Shown here: positions 61,647 to 64,000 of the stretch, one piece after another
Layout: each line of letters begins with the position of its first letter
How positions within the stretch are numbered: the first letter of the stretch is position 1
NCBI RefSeq assembly: GCF_024343675.1
Contig: NZ_RJUD01000004.1
Coordinates: 1-64,000 of the forward strand
Reading direction: 5' to 3'
Length of the DNA stretch: 64,000 bases
From: Lacihabitans sp. CS3-21
GTDB taxonomy: Bacteria > Bacteroidota > Bacteroidia > Cytophagales > Spirosomataceae
Position numbers and translations under genes: made by a program
Notes under the pieces: generated by a model
Seen by the model: the letters and a program-made list of their open reading frames with translations, nothing else
The model's database searches: none
What the model was told of the DNA's origin: nothing

Positions 61647-62945
61647 TTATTTTATTCCGTACTTAGAATTGTATTTTTCTGCTAGCCTTTTTTGTTTATC
61701 GTCAAGTGAAACTTCAGCTCCTTTTATGAATGCTTGTGTTACTTTAGCAGTTCGCATATCCAAAATATCACCTTCTGAAACTATAAAAGTAGCATGTTTT
61801 CCAACCTCTAAAGTACCAACCTCCTTGTCGATTCCGAGAATTTTGGCATTGTTGATGGTTATCATTGACAAGGCTTGAGCTTTCGTTAGGCCATGTCCTA
61901 CTGCTGTTCCTGCCACAAATGGAAGATTTCTCGTTCTCCAATAAGAATCGTTGTAGTGCATTCCTACCAATACTCCTTTTCCAAACAATTTTGCAGGAAG
62001 TTTATATGCTTCCCACACATCAGAATCAGCCTTGGCGGGTAGCCTATGTGTACTTGGAATTATTATAGGAACATTGTTTTCCTTTAAAGCATTTATGGCT
62101 GTTTCAGAATAAACAGCACCCACTATAACAGGAAATTTTATTTGTTGAGCTACACAAAATGAAATGGCTTCTAGTGCTTCTTTGTCATTTCCAATTTGAA
62201 TGTATAACCTATCATTTCCTTTCAATACACCATTCATGGCCGAAAGTTTTAAGTTATCATATACATTGTTTTCTGTGGCCAGGAGTTTGGCTTGAGCAAA
62301 AAACTTGTTCAATTCTTCAACGGTTGTTTGATAATTCTCATTTTTCTTGGCTTCTCTAGTTCCAGTTGTAAAGTCAAAAGAGGTTGTCATTTTAGATGGC
62401 CAATTTAACCAAACACCATCGTCAGCTTTCAAAAGAGCGTCTTCCCAGTTCCAGCCATCCAAATACATAACAGATGATCTTCCTGAAATCAAACCTCCTT
62501 CTGGAGTAGCTTGGGTGATTAAAACACCATTACTTCTAACCGTAGGAATTACTTCAGAATCTGTATTGTAGGCTATTAAAGCTCTTACATTTGAGTTAAG
62601 TTGACCAATTTCTTGGTAATCAGACGTAGTTCTTACTGCTTCTATTTCAGTTAATCCAAGAGCGTTTACTGGAGAAATAAGGCCTGGGTAAATATGCTTT
62701 CCGCCCACATTGACTTTTTTGGCAGAAGCATAATTGGCAGAAATATCTCCTTCAGAAACTGAAGTTATTTTGCCATTTTCAATTACCAATGAACCATTAT
62801 TTATTTCTCTGCCGTTTCCAACGAAAATTTTGGCGTTTGTAAAAACTGTAACGCCTGCGACAGATTTGCCAGCTGCTGGGTTTTGAGCCATTAAGCACTG
62901 ACTAATCAAAATTAGATTTATTGCTATGATTATTTTTTTCATCAT
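61647..62945 (-). CDS. Exported amidohydrolase family protein (metal site incomplete)
   Basis: 432-aa exported protein with a signal peptide (about 1-22, ISQCLMAQ). It has the amidohydrolase composite fold start (TNAKIFVGNGREINNGSLVIENGKI) and end (IDKEVGTLEVGKHATFIV). The usual HxH after PGLI is replaced (YPGLISPVNALGL), and the segment G-L-I-S-G-R-S-S-V is that of a Bacteroidota subgroup with lost metal ligands. It may be a partner of the adjacent upstream amidohydrolase gene (2-bp gap). The next base after the first ATG is a second ATG, so the start may be 62945 or 62942. Confidence 0.8.
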   Translation of the reverse strand: MMKKIIIAINLILISQCLMAQNPAAGKSVAGVTVFTNAKIFVGNGREINNGSLVIENGKITSVSEGDISANYASAKKVNVGGKHIYPGLISPVNALGLTEIEAVRTTSDYQEIGQLNSNVRALIAYNTDSEVIPTVRSNGVLITQATPEGGLISGRSSVMYLDGWNWEDALLKADDGVWLNWPSKMTTSFDFTTGTREAKKNENYQTTVEELNKFFAQAKLLATENNVYDNLKLSAMNGVLKGNDRLYIQIGNDKEALEAISFCVAQQIKFPVIVGAVYSETAINALKENNVPIIIPSTHRLPAKADSDVWEAYKLPAKLFGKGVLVGMHYNDSYWRTRNLPFVAGTAVGHGLTKAQALSMITINNAKILGIDKEVGTLEVGKHATFIVSEGDILDMRTAKVTQAFIKGAEVSLDDKQKRLAEKYNSKYGIK

Positions 62946-62947
62946 TC

Positions 62948-64000
62948 TTAGTTTTGATTGTTCATTTTTTCTAAATATTCATCCAAATTTTCAACCGATA
63001 CTCCATCATATTCTAAAATAGCATCACAATGAAAATCTGATGGTCTTGTTCTGTTTGTAGGTCTAACTGTTGGAGTTCCTTTACTTTTTTCAAGTAAAAG
63101 TTTCTGAATGATTCTATTTTTCTCTGTTTCTACGCTTTTGAATTTGATTGATTCATTTTCAAGGTCAAAATAGATTGTACCATCGATGATAGTCTTTTCT
63201 GGTTTTGCATAAACCGAAAGTGGATTATCTGTCCAAAGAACCAAATCTGCATCTTTCCCTTTTTTAATAGATCCTAATCTGTCATCTAAATGCAACATTT
63301 TAGCGGGATTGAGTGTAACTGTTTTCCAAGCTTGCTCTTCTGTCAAACCACCATAAAGGATGGTTTTAGCAGCTTCTTGGTTTAATCTTCTGGCCATTTC
63401 AGCATCATCAGAGTTTATGGCTGTGTTTACACCTACTTTGGTCATAATGGCTGCATTGTAAGGGATTGCCTCTTTTACTTCCATTTTATATGCCCACCAG
63501 TCTGAGAATGTCGATGCATTGATACTTCTTGCTTTCATTTTATCCGCAACTTTGTAACCTTCCAAAATGTGGGTCAAAGTGTTCACTTTAAAACCTAAAG
63601 AGTCAGCCAATTTCATTAACATATTGATTTCTGACTGTACATAAGAGTGACAAGTAATATTTCTTTTTCCGTCTAAGATTTCAACCAAAGCATCTAGTTC
63701 TAGGTCTCTTCTTGGTGCAATAAGACCAGTTTTAACTTTTTGATTGTTATAGTTGGCCCATTCCTTCTTATACGCTATAGCTCTTGTAAATGCATCAGTA
63801 AAAACTTGCTCCACGCCCATTCTAGTACTTGGGTAGCGATTTGGAGCTTGTGGTGCGTTGCCTCTTTTTACGTTTTCACCTAAAGCAAACTTGATGAATT
63901 TTGGAGAATTCGGCATAATCAAGTTTTCTGCAGTTTCGCCCCACTTAAGTTTTATAATGGCCGATTGACCGCCAATACAGTCAGCAGATCCGTGTAGTAG
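62948..64000 (-). CDS. Amidohydrolase family protein, cut at the window edge
   Basis: Partial: the reading frame is open to the last base, so the N-terminus lies outside. The visible part starts LHGSADCIGGQSAIIKLKWGE and continues with FALGENVKRG, THILEGYKVA, INSDDAEMARRLNQEA, and the C-terminal beta-domain (DRLGSIKKGKDADLVLWTDNP). The His in ITCHSYVQSE and the Asp in INSDD are candidate metal ligands. A large family of exported Bacteroidota amidohydrolases, substrate unknown; it and 61647 probably act as a pair. Confidence 0.85.
   Translation of the reverse strand, partial: LLHGSADCIGGQSAIIKLKWGETAENLIMPNSPKFIKFALGENVKRGNAPQAPNRYPSTRMGVEQVFTDAFTRAIAYKKEWANYNNQKVKTGLIAPRRDLELDALVEILDGKRNITCHSYVQSEINMLMKLADSLGFKVNTLTHILEGYKVADKMKARSINASTFSDWWAYKMEVKEAIPYNAAIMTKVGVNTAINSDDAEMARRLNQEAAKTILYGGLTEEQAWKTVTLNPAKMLHLDDRLGSIKKGKDADLVLWTDNPLSVYAKPEKTIIDGTIYFDLENESIKFKSVETEKNRIIQKLLLEKSKGTPTVRPTNRTRPSDFHCDAILEYDGVSVENLDEYLEKMNNQN

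Noticed and set aside
1-64000. CRISPR array, prophage, intact insertion sequence or conjugative element.
   Set aside because: No direct-repeat/spacer pattern, no phage structural genes, no full transposase with terminal repeats and no tra genes were found.

Overview
The window is a compact, AT-rich chromosome segment from a member of the Bacteroidota, most likely order Cytophagales (genus not determinable from the sequence alone). The evidence is two proteins of the type IX secretion system (T9SS) cargo kind, a Porin_10 porin, DUF5723, DUF4105, DUF4286, DUF6580 and WbqC families, a long-form TsaC, an OSBS-type MenC, and promoters of the Bacteroidetes type (TTTG, about 19 bp, TAnnTTTG) in front of several genes and tRNAs. 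Shine-Dalgarno sequences are rare. No prophage, CRISPR array, rRNA or intact insertion sequence is visible.

Layout. 1-11.3 kb: tRNA-Lys, a BatE-like TPR/SH3 protein, tRNA-Leu, envelope proteins (DUF5723, Porin_10), an orphan circularly permuted ATP-grasp protein, lpxK and menC back to back, hemF, hisC, tRNA-Ala. 11.3-17.2 kb (minus): operon of a Ppx/GppA phosphatase, a TlpA-like thioredoxin, an NlpC/P60 lipoprotein and a large metallopeptidase/propeller/barrel protein. 17.3-22 kb (plus): PAP2-like protein, ybeY, GMC oxidoreductase, alpha/beta-hydrolase lipoprotein, 2H phosphoesterase, OmpA protein. 22-28.7 kb (minus): a T9SS beta-helix protein, an accessory zone with diverged ~260-bp repeats and palindromes around two small exported proteins, then sucC. 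28.8-36.5 kb: lolD-type ATPase, yhhQ, a 56-codon Cys-rich membrane protein, a cluster of REP-like palindromes, bstA/YfiT family, suhB, DUF4105, clpC, wbqC-like. 36.5-48.1 kb: modular OmpA protein, tsaC, a truA-GNAT fusion, a nucleoside transporter, fumC, a propeller lipoprotein, NUDIX, holA, an AcpH-like protein, dCMP deaminase. 48.2-64 kb: M43 protease, phoH, dnaB, mnmA, a TrpF-like protein, PspC and LiaF-like proteins, a LolC/E-type permease, guaA, wecA-type transferase, WcaF-like acetyltransferase, a fungal-type prephenate dehydrogenase, and two amidohydrolases, the last cut by the window edge.

How the genes relate. Most are housekeeping genes in short operons with 4-20 bp overlaps. tRNA-modification genes recur (truA-GNAT/tsaC, mnmA, yhhQ for queuosine precursor). 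Envelope biogenesis is served by lpxK, a LolD-type ATPase and a LolC/E-type permease at separate loci, porins, OmpA proteins and the wecA/WcaF-like pair. The parts that ordinary annotation does not explain are the TruA-GNAT fusion, the repeat-gene-palindrome units at 25.6-27.4 kb, the small Cys-rich gene at 30.2 kb, and terminator hairpins that run right up to the next start codon.
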